64,000 nt of DNA from Paenibacillus macquariensis (GCF_900156375.1 NZ_FTNK01000001.1:491804-555803), one strand, 5' to 3'. Shown: positions 18,082-27,466, counted from the stretch's first letter. Numbers and translations: made by a program. Notes: a model not told the origin generated them from the sequence alone.

Positions 18082-18789
18082 TTATATATGACTAATTATA
18101 TATTCTAGAATAGCATGTGAGCGTTGCGATGCTTCAATGGTAAATTCAGCAAAATTGACATGGGCCGATCCATCCGCCTTATCAGACATCGAACGAATAA
18201 TGACAAACGGAACACCGTTCATATAGCACACTTGTGCAACCGAAGCACCTTCCATCTCCACACAAGCGCCATCCAATTCTTCACGAAGTGAAGCAACCGT
18301 ATCTCTACTTGCGATGAATTGATCTCCAGATAGCACTTTCCCCAACTTGTAATTTCCATTTGAGATTTCACGACAAGCCTGTTCAGCTAGATCTACTAAT
18401 TGTTTATTCGCAGGAAATGCAGAGATCTCTTGATAAGGAATAACACCACGAGGGTAACCTAGTGCAGACACATCCATATCATGCTGAATACACTCGGTAG
18501 AGATTACGATATCACCAATGTTCAAATCAGTATGTACAGCTCCCGCTACACCTGTAAACAATACTTTAGAAACTCCGAAGTGATCAATCAAGATCTGTGT
18601 CGTAACCGCTGCATTTACTTTACCGACACCAGACTTACATACAACGACCGATTTACCTTGAAAGGTCCCTTTAACATAACGTATACCCGTTCTTGTTATT
18701 TCCTCACTTTGTTCCATTCCAGCCAACAACAACTCTATTTCTTCATCCATCGCACCAATCAAACCTATAGTTAATTCATTTGTGTTCAA
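18082..18789 (-). CDS. mtnN: 5'-Methylthioadenosine/S-adenosylhomocysteine nucleosidase
   Basis: The 235-residue protein has the family motifs GLIGAMDEEIE (general-acid Glu), VCKSGVGKVNAA, FTGVAGAV, VEMEGASVAQVC (ribose-binding) and RSMSDKADGSA (catalytic Asp). It cleaves adenine from methylthioadenosine and S-adenosylhomocysteine, feeding methionine salvage and removing methyltransferase inhibitors. The start is TTG, supported by AAGGAGG about 9 nt upstream; the nearby ATG is out of frame. It is a single gene ended by the bidirectional terminator shared with acuA. Confidence 0.95.
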   Translation of the reverse strand: MNTNELTIGLIGAMDEEIELLLAGMEQSEEITRTGIRYVKGTFQGKSVVVCKSGVGKVNAAVTTQILIDHFGVSKVLFTGVAGAVHTDLNIGDIVISTECIQHDMDVSALGYPRGVIPYQEISAFPANKQLVDLAEQACREISNGNYKLGKVLSGDQFIASRDTVASLREELDGACVEMEGASVAQVCYMNGVPFVIIRSMSDKADGSAHVNFAEFTIEASQRSHAILEYIISHI

Positions 18790-18851
18790 GTCTATGAACC
18801 TCCTTTATCTGATTACCCTTATTACTCGTACTATGCTATATCATTCCACTC

Positions 18852-18950
18852 AAGAAGAAACGGCTACACCGTCCCTTAAGGGCGAGTATCCGTCTCTTCG
18901 AAAATATAAGAAGTAGCGTATCAAGTGAACCTTATACTTTTTTATATTTT
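18852..18950. repeat. Dispersed structured intergenic repeat, copy 1
   Basis: This ~100-bp segment is related to 29977-30076 in the same orientation. Shared blocks are GAAACGGCTAyrCCGTCC, AAATATAAG, GTATCAAGTrAA and CTTATACTTT. ACGG...CCGT forms a small hairpin and AAATATAAG pairs with the later TTATATTT. It lies between ccpA and mtnN, both minus-strand. No reading frame is shared. A repeat family was inferred from two copies only. Confidence 0.75.
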
Positions 18951-18951
18951 T

Positions 18952-18979
18952 AAAAAAAGCCCCTTATCGGAGCTTTCAA
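18952..18979 (-). terminator. Terminator of ccpA
   Basis: On the minus strand AAAGCTCC pairs with GGGGCTTT (one G-T pair), followed by a T run (complement of AAAAAAA at 18952-18958). Confidence 0.75.
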
Positions 18980-19006
18980 TAAAACCGATGTTATGATATT
19001 ACAATC

Positions 19007-20020
19007 TTAGTCCTCATTAACATGACTAACCGAGAGTCGGAGAATTGTTTCATGCGGTAGAATAACCCGCGGATTATCAACATTCTCTTTCTTCATTAGT
19101 TTTGTCAGAAGGCGCATGGCCACAGCACCCAAATCATACATAGGTTGAGCTACTGTTGTCAGTTGCGGTCGTACCATCGATGCCATATGAATGTTATCTA
19201 CACTAATAATAGAGAAATCATCTGGCACTTTAAGTCCTTCATCTTGGATACTATGTATCGCTCCAATGGCCATCTCATCTGTTGCAGCAAAGATTGCAGT
19301 CGGTTTCTTTCTTAGACCAAGGAAGTATTTCATAGCCTCTACACCAGATTCATAACGATAATTACCAATACGGACCCAGTCTTCCCGATAATCGATTCCT
19401 GCTTTTTCTAACGCTCGCTTGTAACCCTGGAAACGGGAAAATCCATTCGCTGGATCCTGTAGTGTTCCACTAATCATCCCAATTTCACGGTGTCCATGTC
19501 GAATCAACGTATTCACAGCATCAAACGCAGCAGCTTCATGGTCAATATCAACCGAAGGATAGTTACCGTTCACATCACTAGTTGCACAGAGTACAACCGG
19601 TACTGCAGATGTCTGGAAGGCTTGAATATGTTCTTCTGTTACAGTTCCGCCCATGAACAACAATCCATCGACCTGTTTCTCCAACAAAGTGTTAATAACA
19701 CGTATTTCTTTTTCTTTCTTCTTGTCCGCATTACATAGAATGATATTGTAATGGTACATATTCGCAATATCCTCTATGCCCCGAGCAATTTCAGCAAAAA
19801 TAGAATTCGAAATATCAGGAATTACAACGCCAACCGTTGTAGTCTTCTTACTCGCAAGGCCTCTCGCCACAGCGTTCGGACGATATCCTAAACGTTCAAT
19901 CGCCTCATATACTTTCTTCCGGGTCTGTGGCTTAACGTTGGGGTTGTTATTGACAACCCTAGATACCGTAGCCATAGATACGCCTGCCTCACGTGCCACA
20001 TCGTAAATGGTTACTGTCAA
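19007..20020 (-). CDS. ccpA: Catabolite control protein A, LacI family
   Basis: The 337-residue regulator matches CcpA closely: helix-turn-helix [20 protein letters not shown] at the N-terminus, hinge [15 protein letters not shown], and the effector domain ending [10 protein letters not shown]. CcpA with HPr-Ser46-P (or Crh-P) binds cre sites to repress or activate carbon metabolism genes. ATG 20035 has no SD, while its own GGAG lies 9 nt before TTG 20020. Starting there also gives the N-terminus usual for the family, so TTG is preferred. A divergent neighbour is lacking; brxC lies upstream on the same strand. Confidence 0.92.
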   Translation of the reverse strand: MTVTIYDVAREAGVSMATVSRVVNNNPNVKPQTRKKVYEAIERLGYRPNAVARGLASKKTTTVGVVIPDISNSIFAEIARGIEDIANMYHYNIILCNADKKKEKEIRVINTLLEKQVDGLLFMGGTVTEEHIQAFQTSAVPVVLCATSDVNGNYPSVDIDHEAAAFDAVNTLIRHGHREIGMISGTLQDPANGFSRFQGYKRALEKAGIDYREDWVRIGNYRYESGVEAMKYFLGLRKKPTAIFAATDEMAIGAIHSIQDEGLKVPDDFSIISVDNIHMASMVRPQLTTVAQPMYDLGAVAMRLLTKLMKKENVDNPRVILPHETILRLSVSHVNED

Positions 20021-20119
20021 TTTCTTTCGCTCCATTATAAATAAATTTTCATTCGTTCAACCTAATATTATTAATATTACGACAATTTAATGCTTTACGC
20101 AATGATAGCGCTTCATCAA

Positions 20120-20461
20120 CTATAATAACTCATCTTTTAGAGCATGAGATGTAATATAAGAATGGGATGTATTCCATATCGGATTACCACCACTCACTAG
20201 AATAACTTGTGGTGATGCATGTTGGATACCGATCAGTTCAGCAGCCTCGAGAGAAACCGGACGATCTTCGACGACATAAATCATTCGATAATCTATGGAC
20301 TCATTAGGTTCATCCTCCAAATAGGACGTTACCTGTTGATAAGCAGCTGCACTAATAGGACAACGAGTGCTATGTTTGAATAAAAATAGAGGTCTATCAT
20401 GTGAAGCTCCCAATGCATCATTTAACTGTTCAATAGAAGTCAGTCTTGTCATTGTAGCCAT
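20120..20461 (-). CDS. ytxJ: Monothiol bacilliredoxin YtxJ (BrxC)
   Basis: The 113-residue thioredoxin-like protein has a single-cysteine motif, HSTRCPIS (about residue 32), followed by ISAAAYQQV, and ends with a SPQVILVSGG cis-proline type segment. YtxJ/BrxC proteins remove bacillithiol from mixed disulfides or act in Fe-S trafficking in bacillithiol-producing Bacillota. The upstream ATG 20485 lacks an SD, but GAGGAGG within that extension serves ATG 20461. It sits between ccpA and a zinc-ribbon gene on the same strand. Confidence 0.88.
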   Translation of the reverse strand: MATMTRLTSIEQLNDALGASHDRPLFLFKHSTRCPISAAAYQQVTSYLEDEPNESIDYRMIYVVEDRPVSLEAAELIGIQHASPQVILVSGGNPIWNTSHSYITSHALKDELL

Positions 20462-20551
20462 TCGATATACATCCTCCTCTAGCATGGTATGCTTTTACTA
20501 TCGTAACAAAAACAGACGGAAAAAGCTAATAATCTACATGAAATATACCTA

Positions 20552-21004
20552 TTATTTATGGGAATGAACTTTATCTCGATCAAGTTCTACCAACAGACTC
20601 GAAAGTTGACTTAATCTTTGTCGAAGATCCTCTAACCAAATACTATCTTGTATACTCTCCGCATGTTGGAATAAATCAAGTAATAGATTAATCCGATCCT
20701 TTATAGCAGCTTTCATTGCATTCTCCATATCTGCAGAAGAGGACTCATACGTCTCTTGTAAGAACACATCGTAGATAATTTGTGATATCTCATTCACTTC
20801 TGTGAAGGATCTCTTTTTCTTACTTGACTCTTTTCCAAGATCTCTCACATAGTCCGTCAATACAGATTTAACAGGTGGAAAAAGATGATACGCAGAACAC
20901 GCTTCACATGCTCGCATGGGTACATGAAGAATTTGTACTTTACCTGCGAGAATTGTACGCAACTCTAGTCTCATCCATTGACCGCAATGACATTGTGTAT
21001 CCAT
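20552..21004 (-). CDS. Conserved hypothetical protein with N-terminal zinc-ribbon-like cysteines
   Basis: The 150-residue protein begins MDTQCHCGQWM and has RACEACSAYHLF about 25 residues later, so CxC and CxxC pairs could bind a structural metal. The remainder is highly charged and probably helical (EVNEISQIIYDVFLQE, then MKAAIKDRINLLLDLFQHAE). I do not recognise a named family. ATG 21004 is chosen because GAGGTG precedes it; GTG 21013 overlaps that SD. Its SD-to-ytxJ order suggests separate transcription with about 90 bp between them. Confidence 0.7.
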   Translation of the reverse strand: MDTQCHCGQWMRLELRTILAGKVQILHVPMRACEACSAYHLFPPVKSVLTDYVRDLGKESSKKKRSFTEVNEISQIIYDVFLQETYESSSADMENAMKAAIKDRINLLLDLFQHAESIQDSIWLEDLRQRLSQLSSLLVELDRDKVHSHK

Positions 21005-21258
21005 TATTAACACCTCATATATTTCTATATATATCTTGAGAAAATAATAAATAAGTTGCTATCCATCTATTCGACCTTAGATAGATTAAATCCTGCATAA
21101 AATAGCAGAACACCCTTTATGCAAATAATTCCAAATAGACGAATGCTTCACTATGATTGAGGGTAACCTTTTTGTTAGAATAGATAAGGGTCCGCCTTAA
21201 GTTCATTCTATCTAAGTGTGGAATATTTGAAATACTCAAAAAATGGAGTGATTATATA

Positions 21259-21783
21259 ATGAGACTTTCCGGTAAAAAAGTAATTGCTCTTGTTAGCGAG
21301 GACTTTGAGGATTTGGAATTATGGTATCCAATCTATCGATTACGCGAAGAAGGAGCCGAAGTTCATCTTGTAGCAGAAGAAAAAGATAAGACGTATATCG
21401 GTAAATATGGGGTCCCTGCGAAAAGTGACTACGCCTTTGAAGAAGTAAATAGCCAACATTATGATGGTATTCTTGTTCCAGGAGGCTGGTCTCCTGATAA
21501 ATTACGTCGTTACACCAAAGTATTAGAACTTATTCGTGAAATGAACGCAGACCGTAAACCCATCGGACAAATCTGTCATGCAGGTTGGGTCCTCATCTCG
21601 GCGCGTATACTCGATGGCGTAACTGTAACATCAACGCCAGGCATACGAGACGATATGGAGAATGCTGGTGCGATTTGGAAAGATGAAGCTGTTGTCGTTG
21701 ACGGACACATTATATCTGCTCGTAGACCTCCCGATCTTCCTCCCTACGGCAAAGCCTTTTGTGATGCTTTAGCAGGTGAATAA
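21259..21783 (+). CDS. DJ-1/PfpI family type 1 glutamine amidotransferase-like protein
   Basis: The 174-residue protein has the DJ-1/PfpI fold signature: VIALVSEDFEDLELWYP (with the conserved Glu), YDGILVPGG, and the nucleophile elbow GQICHAGW, with Cys near residue 116. Family members include general stress proteins (YfkM/GSP18 type) and glyoxalase- or deglycase-like enzymes. The exact reaction cannot be told here. It is single, opposite to ptsI, and shares a long bidirectional terminator with it. Confidence 0.85.
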   Translation: MRLSGKKVIALVSEDFEDLELWYPIYRLREEGAEVHLVAEEKDKTYIGKYGVPAKSDYAFEEVNSQHYDGILVPGGWSPDKLRRYTKVLELIREMNADRKPIGQICHAGWVLISARILDGVTVTSTPGIRDDMENAGAIWKDEAVVVDGHIISARRPPDLPPYGKAFCDALAGE

Positions 21784-21809
21784 GAAACAAGATATAGAGG
21801 AAACAAAAT

Positions 21810-21861
21810 AAGAACAGCCTCCTTTCAATCCACATGGGATCTCAAGGAGGCTGTTCTTTTA
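21810..21861. terminator. Bidirectional terminator between the pfpI-like gene and ptsI
   Basis: A stem of about 15 bp (21810-21825 with 21844-21858) is flanked by AAAATA on the left and TTTT on the right. Confidence 0.85.
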
Positions 21862-21870
21862 TAAATATAA

Positions 21871-23625
21871 TTATGGCTGTTCTACAGTCATGGAACGACT
21901 ACTTCTATGAGAAGCTTGGTAATCATTCAACAACTGCTCAATCTCTGTATTCGTATGCATCTTTAGACATTCTTTAGCTACGAGCTTATCTTCTTCAGCA
22001 GATGTATTTAGAAGACGATGTTTGATCCTAAGCAATGATTGTGGGGACATGCTGAGTTCATGCACTCCGAGTTCGATCCATAAAGGAATAGATCTCTCGT
22101 CACCAGCCATTTCACCACACACACTAACTGGGATTCCTGCATCTCTTGCAGCCTCCACTGTCGATCGAAGCATACGCAGAATAGCTGGATGATAGGGATG
22201 GTACATATGAGCAATTTGTTCATTCATCCGATCAACCGCGAGTACATATTGTACGAGATCATTGGTACCTATACTAAAGAAGTCACTTTCTTCTGCCAAC
22301 AAATCAGCGATCGCAACTGCTGCAGGTACCTCAATCATAATCCCTACCTGAATATCGCGGTTATAGGCGATTCCTCTTGCATCTAACTCAGTCATCGCTT
22401 CACGAAGAAGTTCATTCGCTCCTCGCACCTCTTCAACCGATGAAATCATAGGATACATAATTTTCACATGACCATAATGACTTGCACGTAAAATCGCACT
22501 CAACTGGGTTTTGAACAGTTCCTTACGGTCTAGACTAATTCGAATGGCGCGATACCCAAGGAATGGATTATCTTCTTCTGGAAGAGAGAAATAATCCAAA
22601 TGCTTGTCCCCTCCGATATCCAACGTACGAATGACAACCGAACCGGTACCCATCTTCTCTGCTACATGGCGGTATACCTCGAACTGCTCATTCTCGCTTG
22701 GGAACGTAACACGATCCATATATAAGAACTCAGTCCGAAATAGTCCTACGCCTACAGCTCCATATTTCAAAGCAATATCCATTTCTTTGACAGAGCTAAT
22801 GTTGGAAGAAAGATTAATTTGGACCCCATCTTTAGTCACAGCTTCTACAGAGGCTAGAAGTTGAAGTTGCTCTTTTTTGTGTTGTTGCTTGGTACGTATC
22901 TCACAGTATTGAGCTATCGTTGATTCATTGGGATGAACGTACACATGACCCTGGTCACCATCTACAATGAGCATATCACCTGTCTGAATCGGTGTTTTAA
23001 GATTATTCTCTAATCCACATACAAGGGGGATACCCATGGCTCGCGACATAATGGCGGAATGAGAAGTCTTCCCCCCAATGAGTGTGGCAATGCCAAGCAC
23101 GTGTGAAGGATTCAAATGCACAAGCTGCGAAGGTGATAACTCCTTAGCAACCAAAATATAGGGTTGCGTATCCACCGGTAACGTAATCTCAGGAGCACCA
23201 AGTAGATGTTTTAACAATCGATTTCCTACATCCTTAATGTCCAAAGCTCGCTCTTTCATATATTCATCATCCAGCAGATCGAACATCGTCACAAAGTGGT
23301 CAATTGCTTCTTTTACAGCAACTTCAGCTGCTTTGTATTGACGTTCGATGATACCTTGAATTTCATTCATAAATACCGGATCTTCCAAGATAGCAAGATG
23401 GGCATCGAAAATACTCGATTCTTCTTCACCCACGACCTCTTTGAATTCATTTCTTATGAACTCAATTTCATGCTTTGAGGTACGTATTCCTTCATACAGT
23501 CTTTCAAATTCTTTAGCTAGATCTATAGCTTCCAATCGAGATTCAGGCAAATCCCATTCCCAACTTGGAAGAACAAATGCTTTACCTATTGCGACCCCTG
23601 CTGCCGCTCCGATGCCTTGTATCAT
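21871..23625 (-). CDS. ptsI: Phosphoenolpyruvate-protein phosphotransferase (PTS enzyme I)
   Basis: The 584-residue EI has the swivelling domain with GGKTSHSAIMSRA, in which His189 takes phosphate from PEP. The TIM-barrel PEP site includes GVGLFRTEFLYMDR, EVPAAVAIADLL and SIGTNDLVQY with VSVCGEMAGD. It starts PTS sugar uptake by phosphorylating HPr in the cytoplasm. Its ATG overlaps the stop of the EIICBA gene (ATGA), so the two form an operon with translational coupling. No ptsH lies between or beside them, unlike many Bacillota ptsGHI loci. SD GGAGGG. Confidence 0.95.
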   Translation of the reverse strand: MIQGIGAAAGVAIGKAFVLPSWEWDLPESRLEAIDLAKEFERLYEGIRTSKHEIEFIRNEFKEVVGEEESSIFDAHLAILEDPVFMNEIQGIIERQYKAAEVAVKEAIDHFVTMFDLLDDEYMKERALDIKDVGNRLLKHLLGAPEITLPVDTQPYILVAKELSPSQLVHLNPSHVLGIATLIGGKTSHSAIMSRAMGIPLVCGLENNLKTPIQTGDMLIVDGDQGHVYVHPNESTIAQYCEIRTKQQHKKEQLQLLASVEAVTKDGVQINLSSNISSVKEMDIALKYGAVGVGLFRTEFLYMDRVTFPSENEQFEVYRHVAEKMGTGSVVIRTLDIGGDKHLDYFSLPEEDNPFLGYRAIRISLDRKELFKTQLSAILRASHYGHVKIMYPMISSVEEVRGANELLREAMTELDARGIAYNRDIQVGIMIEVPAAVAIADLLAEESDFFSIGTNDLVQYVLAVDRMNEQIAHMYHPYHPAILRMLRSTVEAARDAGIPVSVCGEMAGDERSIPLWIELGVHELSMSPQSLLRIKHRLLNTSAEEDKLVAKECLKMHTNTEIEQLLNDYQASHRSSRSMTVEQP

Positions 23626-25508
23626 GATTCGTGCCCTCCAACGTTCCTGTCGTGTAATACAACAGACATCACGGATGCCTGCCCTTTCTTAACGCCTTTA
23701 AAAGGAGCAAAGCTCCATGATTTCACTAGTTGCGGATTGGTAATGACCATCGGAGTGGCCAAAGATGCTGCGTGCTTGCGAATATACGCTAAATTAAATT
23801 TGATAAGTAACTGACCCGGAACTACCACATCCCCCTCTTTGACTACGGCTTGGAAATCCCCGCCAGTCAGTTGGGATGTATCAATTCCGATATGAAGAAG
23901 TACTTCAAGACCTTCAGGTGTCGATATCCCAATGGCATGCATCGTCGGATATATATGAAGAATCGTTCCAAAGACCGGCGAGACTAATTCGTCTTTTTCA
24001 AGTATAAAAGCTACCCCATCGCCTACTAACTTGGCCGCAAATATATGATCTGGCACCTCACCAATGGGTAACATTCGTCCCTGCACTGGCGCACAGAATA
24101 ACACTTGAGGTAAGTCCCTCTGCATAAGCTTATTAACTTCCTCACGAATTAATTCTGAATACGTTCCAAACACCACTTGAACATTGCCACCGCCCAACTT
24201 CATCGATCCTGCGGAACCCAGCAGTTTAAGTGCGCTAGTATCAATAAGCCTATCATTCTTCACCGTAAGACGAAGACGAGTAACACAAGATTCTAACCGC
24301 ACAATATTTTCCTTACCCCCAAGAGCTTCCAGTATAAGTGGAGCCTGATAAGGAATATTACCCGCCCAATCTTCTAATGTTGATCCTTCTTCACGTCCCG
24401 GTGTTGGGATCCCAAATCTGTGGATGGCCCATCTAAATAACACGTAATATACCACGCCATACGCTAATCCAATAGGGATCAGCATCCATGCATTATGTGA
24501 TAAGTGAAAATTGAGGATGTAATCAATGACACCCGCTGAATAAGAAAATCCATGATGGATGTCTAACGCATACGTTATCCACATTGCTACTCCGGATAAT
24601 ATGACGTGAACGATAAACATATAAGGAGCAACAAACAAAAATGCAAACTCAATTTGCTCAGATACACCTGTAACGAAACAGACTAAGGCTGCAGTTAGAA
24701 ATGTCTTTTTAATTTTAGGCTTAAGATCCTCACGAGCTTCATGTATGATAGCTAAAGCAATACCCGGCAAAGCAAACATCATGATTGGAAATAACCCTGC
24801 CATAAATGATCCTGCTGTAGGATCGCCTGCGAAATACCGCGGCAAATCCCCTTGCACTATACTTCCATCTGGCGTAGTAAACGTACCCATTTGGAACCAG
24901 AACACGTTATTCAACAAATGATGCAGACCAAATGCGGTAAGAATACGATATATCATCCCATATAAAAAGAGTCCAAACCCACCTAAATGAAGCATCAATT
25001 GCGTAAGTTCATCAAGACCACGTTGTAAAAAGGGCGCAACCCCTAACATAAACCATGAGAATACAGCGGACGATAATCCCATAATCAGCAAAACAAATCG
25101 CGATCCACCAAAGAACTGAACTACTTCCGGAAGCTTGATATGTTTAAATCGATTATATAATCCACCAGCCATCATACCAAAGATAATTCCGATTAACGTA
25201 GATGGCTGAATGCTTCCATCACTAAAATGCCTTGTGACCTGATCGTAAATAAACATGCCCGACAGCGCAGCAAGCCCCGCCGGTCCCGCTTGATTGGCAA
25301 GTCCCCAGGCTACTCCTACCGCAAAAAAGTAGGGTAAGAAGAAGAAAATCCCTTGACCTGCCCATGTACTAACATCACCAATGGATGGAAGTCCCCAAGC
25401 GTCCCAAGGCAAACTGCCCACACTAAGCAGAATAGCTGCTGCAGGCAACACCATTGTAGGGAGCATAACTGCTCTACCGAGCTGCTGTAAAGAACCCAAC
25501 CAATTCAA
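23622..25508 (-). CDS. PTS EIICBA transporter, glucose/N-acetylglucosamine family
   Basis: The 628-residue protein has domain order EIIC (about 1-365), EIIB (Cys408 in ESCVTRLRL) and EIIA (His539 in LLHIGIDT). EIIC carries GLHHLLNNVFWFQMG and PIMMFALPGIALA, closer to NagE-type N-acetylglucosamine permeases than to PtsG, so GlcNAc is a plausible substrate. The usual TEP triplet of EIIC reads SEQ (GVSEQIEF). The start is TTG 25508, which has GGGGAG 7 nt upstream and gives the family N-terminus; the ATG at 25556 does not. It is the first gene of an operon with ptsI. Confidence 0.88.
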   Translation of the reverse strand: MNWLGSLQQLGRAVMLPTMVLPAAAILLSVGSLPWDAWGLPSIGDVSTWAGQGIFFFLPYFFAVGVAWGLANQAGPAGLAALSGMFIYDQVTRHFSDGSIQPSTLIGIIFGMMAGGLYNRFKHIKLPEVVQFFGGSRFVLLIMGLSSAVFSWFMLGVAPFLQRGLDELTQLMLHLGGFGLFLYGMIYRILTAFGLHHLLNNVFWFQMGTFTTPDGSIVQGDLPRYFAGDPTAGSFMAGLFPIMMFALPGIALAIIHEAREDLKPKIKKTFLTAALVCFVTGVSEQIEFAFLFVAPYMFIVHVILSGVAMWITYALDIHHGFSYSAGVIDYILNFHLSHNAWMLIPIGLAYGVVYYVLFRWAIHRFGIPTPGREEGSTLEDWAGNIPYQAPLILEALGGKENIVRLESCVTRLRLTVKNDRLIDTSALKLLGSAGSMKLGGGNVQVVFGTYSELIREEVNKLMQRDLPQVLFCAPVQGRMLPIGEVPDHIFAAKLVGDGVAFILEKDELVSPVFGTILHIYPTMHAIGISTPEGLEVLLHIGIDTSQLTGGDFQAVVKEGDVVVPGQLLIKFNLAYIRKHAASLATPMVITNPQLVKSWSFAPFKGVKKGQASVMSVVLHDRNVGGHES

Positions 25509-25610
25509 GGTGACACTCCCCTTTCTCCACACGATCAACAGCAAATGATTCTTCATTTATCGTTGATCCTATGTACATTAAATCGTAAGCCTTGATAGAC
25601 ATTTTGTCAA

Positions 25611-25643
25611 AAACAAAAAGAAGACCTCGAAAGGTCGACTTTA
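25611..25643 (-). terminator. Short terminator after the CoA-binding protein gene
   Basis: Minus-strand GACCT-TTCG-AGGTC followed by a T-rich tract. The stem is only 5 bp plus weak extension. Confidence 0.5.
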
Positions 25644-25649
25644 TTTCGC

Positions 25650-26078
25650 TTACGAATCCCTTAAGGAAATAGCATCCTCAACTTTAATACAACGGTCCAT
25701 AATCGCAACCATATCATTCTCTTCAGCGATCACAGCGGATTCCTCGCTAATAATCCCCTGTTGAAGCCATAGCACTTTAGCACCAATTTCAGCTGCTTCA
25801 CGTGCCACTTCAGCACAATATTCACTGCGACGAAATACATTTACAATATCTACTTTGTCTGGAATATCACGAAGTGACGCATAACACATTTCCCCAAGGA
25901 TTTCCGTTCCACTTGCAGCGGGATTAACTGGAATAATACGATATCCTCTTTGTTGCATCGTATAGGCAACAATATACGAGATCCGATCCGACTTATCGGA
26001 CAGACCAACGATTGCGATATTTCCAGCCTGTTTCAGTATTTGACCTATTTGCTCCTGTGTTGGGTTCATAAATGACAT
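25650..26078 (-). CDS. CoA-binding domain protein (YccU type)
   Basis: The 142-residue protein is a single CoA-binding Rossmann domain: AIVGLSDKSDRISYIVAYTM with the nucleotide-binding glycine, YRIIPVNPAASGTEILGE, then VDIVNVFRRSEYC and ALWLQQGI-like VLWLQQGI. YccU proteins bind CoA but their role is poorly defined. GGGGA lies 6-7 nt before the ATG. It follows aroA by about 30 nt on the same strand, so co-transcription with aroK-aroA is possible. Confidence 0.85.
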   Translation of the reverse strand: MSFMNPTQEQIGQILKQAGNIAIVGLSDKSDRISYIVAYTMQQRGYRIIPVNPAASGTEILGEMCYASLRDIPDKVDIVNVFRRSEYCAEVAREAAEIGAKVLWLQQGIISEESAVIAEENDMVAIMDRCIKVEDAISLRDS

Positions 26079-26109
26079 GCTTCATCCCCATTTCTTTAAG
26101 CCTATTGGT

Positions 26110-27408
26110 CTATAAAGATTCTACCCATTCCACCTGTGCACCAAGCGTCTTCATGTGATCAAAAAACTGTGGGTACGATTTAGCAACATGATGAGCATCC
26201 TTAATACGAATCGGTTGTTTAGATCTCAATCCAACGATACTCAAAGCCATAATCACGCGATGATCGTAATGTGCATTGATCTCCACACCACCTTCAACCC
26301 CTTCAGGACGTCCATGTACAATAATCTCAGCCTGACGTTCCTCTACATTAGCACCTGCTTTACGAAGCTCCGCCAAGTAGTCTGTGATACGGTCACATTC
26401 TTTATACCTTAAGTTCTCAACATTATAGAATCGTGATGTCCCTTCAGCAAATACTGCTGCCGCAACCATAGCAAGTACTGCATCCGTAGCTGCATCTCCG
26501 TCAAATTCTATAGCTTTTAATGTACCGTTACCTTGAACATGAACAATATCATTCTCATGGGTAAGTGGAACTTCCATCATCTTCAATACATCCACAATGG
26601 CACGTTCACCCTGCTTACTTGTTGCAGACAAACGTTCTACAATAACATCAGATTGCGTCACAGCCGCTGCTGCTAATATCGCTGCCGAACCCGGATAATC
26701 GCCTTGTACCGTGTATGTCTTTGCTTCATAGGACTGTCTACCAGGAACTTGGAACACCGTATAGTCCTCACGAGCATGAATAACAATCCCTGCCTGTTCA
26801 AGAACTTCAAGTGTCTGTCCAACAACTACCTTAGACTTCAAATCACCTAGAACTTCAATCTCACTGTCCTCTTCCAACAACGGCGTTAGAAATAGTAACG
26901 CACTTAGATATTGAGAGCTAACTTCACCAGACACCTTGATCTTACCACCAGTTGGATGACCTCCACGAATGGTAATCGGCAATCGTCCAGCATTATGTTC
27001 AACCTCAACTCCCAGTTGAGATAAGGCTACAATTAGATCATCATGAGGTCTTTTACCTAGAGAATCTGGATATGTATTCACAAATGTAACATCTGGGCAG
27101 AGCGTAGCAATCCCCATCAAGAACCGTAGAACAGCTCCTGCATTACCAACATTCAATTCTTTAACATCCTTTGGATGTTTGCCAAACCCTGTAATAATAG
27201 CTTTCTCATCATCTTCGATAAGCGTCGCACCAAGGTCCTGAATACAGCGTCGCATAGCATCACTATCTTCACTGTGCGCAGGGAAATACACCGTGCTTGT
27301 CCCTTCTGCTAAAGCAGCTACAAGTAAGTACCGAGTTGTATAGTTCTTAGAAGACAAAGCCCCAATGTTTCCTTGTAAGTGTGGGGTTGGATTAACGATA
27401 ACATCCAT
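26110..27408 (-). CDS. aroA: 3-Phosphoshikimate 1-carboxyvinyltransferase (EPSP synthase), divergent
   Basis: The 432-residue protein has the two-domain EPSP synthase layout, with SSKNYTTRYLLVAALAEGTS (Lys21, Arg26), GNAGAVLRFL (88-97), a KRPHDDL segment, SSQYLSALL, RYKECDRI and a C-terminal KSYPQFF. It should join shikimate-3-phosphate and PEP in chorismate synthesis. Several normally strict positions differ: Asn instead of Ser after the N-terminal Lys, Ala instead of Thr in GNAGT, Phe instead of the following Pro, and Cys in the KETDR-type motif. It lies just downstream of aroK. It may be a functional but atypical class, or a paralogue with a related role. Confidence 0.82.
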   Translation of the reverse strand: MDVIVNPTPHLQGNIGALSSKNYTTRYLLVAALAEGTSTVYFPAHSEDSDAMRRCIQDLGATLIEDDEKAIITGFGKHPKDVKELNVGNAGAVLRFLMGIATLCPDVTFVNTYPDSLGKRPHDDLIVALSQLGVEVEHNAGRLPITIRGGHPTGGKIKVSGEVSSQYLSALLFLTPLLEEDSEIEVLGDLKSKVVVGQTLEVLEQAGIVIHAREDYTVFQVPGRQSYEAKTYTVQGDYPGSAAILAAAAVTQSDVIVERLSATSKQGERAIVDVLKMMEVPLTHENDIVHVQGNGTLKAIEFDGDAATDAVLAMVAAAVFAEGTSRFYNVENLRYKECDRITDYLAELRKAGANVEERQAEIIVHGRPEGVEGGVEINAHYDHRVIMALSIVGLRSKQPIRIKDAHHVAKSYPQFFDHMKTLGAQVEWVESL

Positions 27409-27466
27409 GATTAAATTAACTCCTTTACTTTCATATATTCCGAATAGTCTAGCATCAGAAACAGGC

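Noticed and set aside
23622..25508. Naming the EIICBA gene ptsG
   Set aside because: The EIIC segment FWFQMG and nearby sequence are closer to NagE-type permeases, so glucose specificity is not secure.
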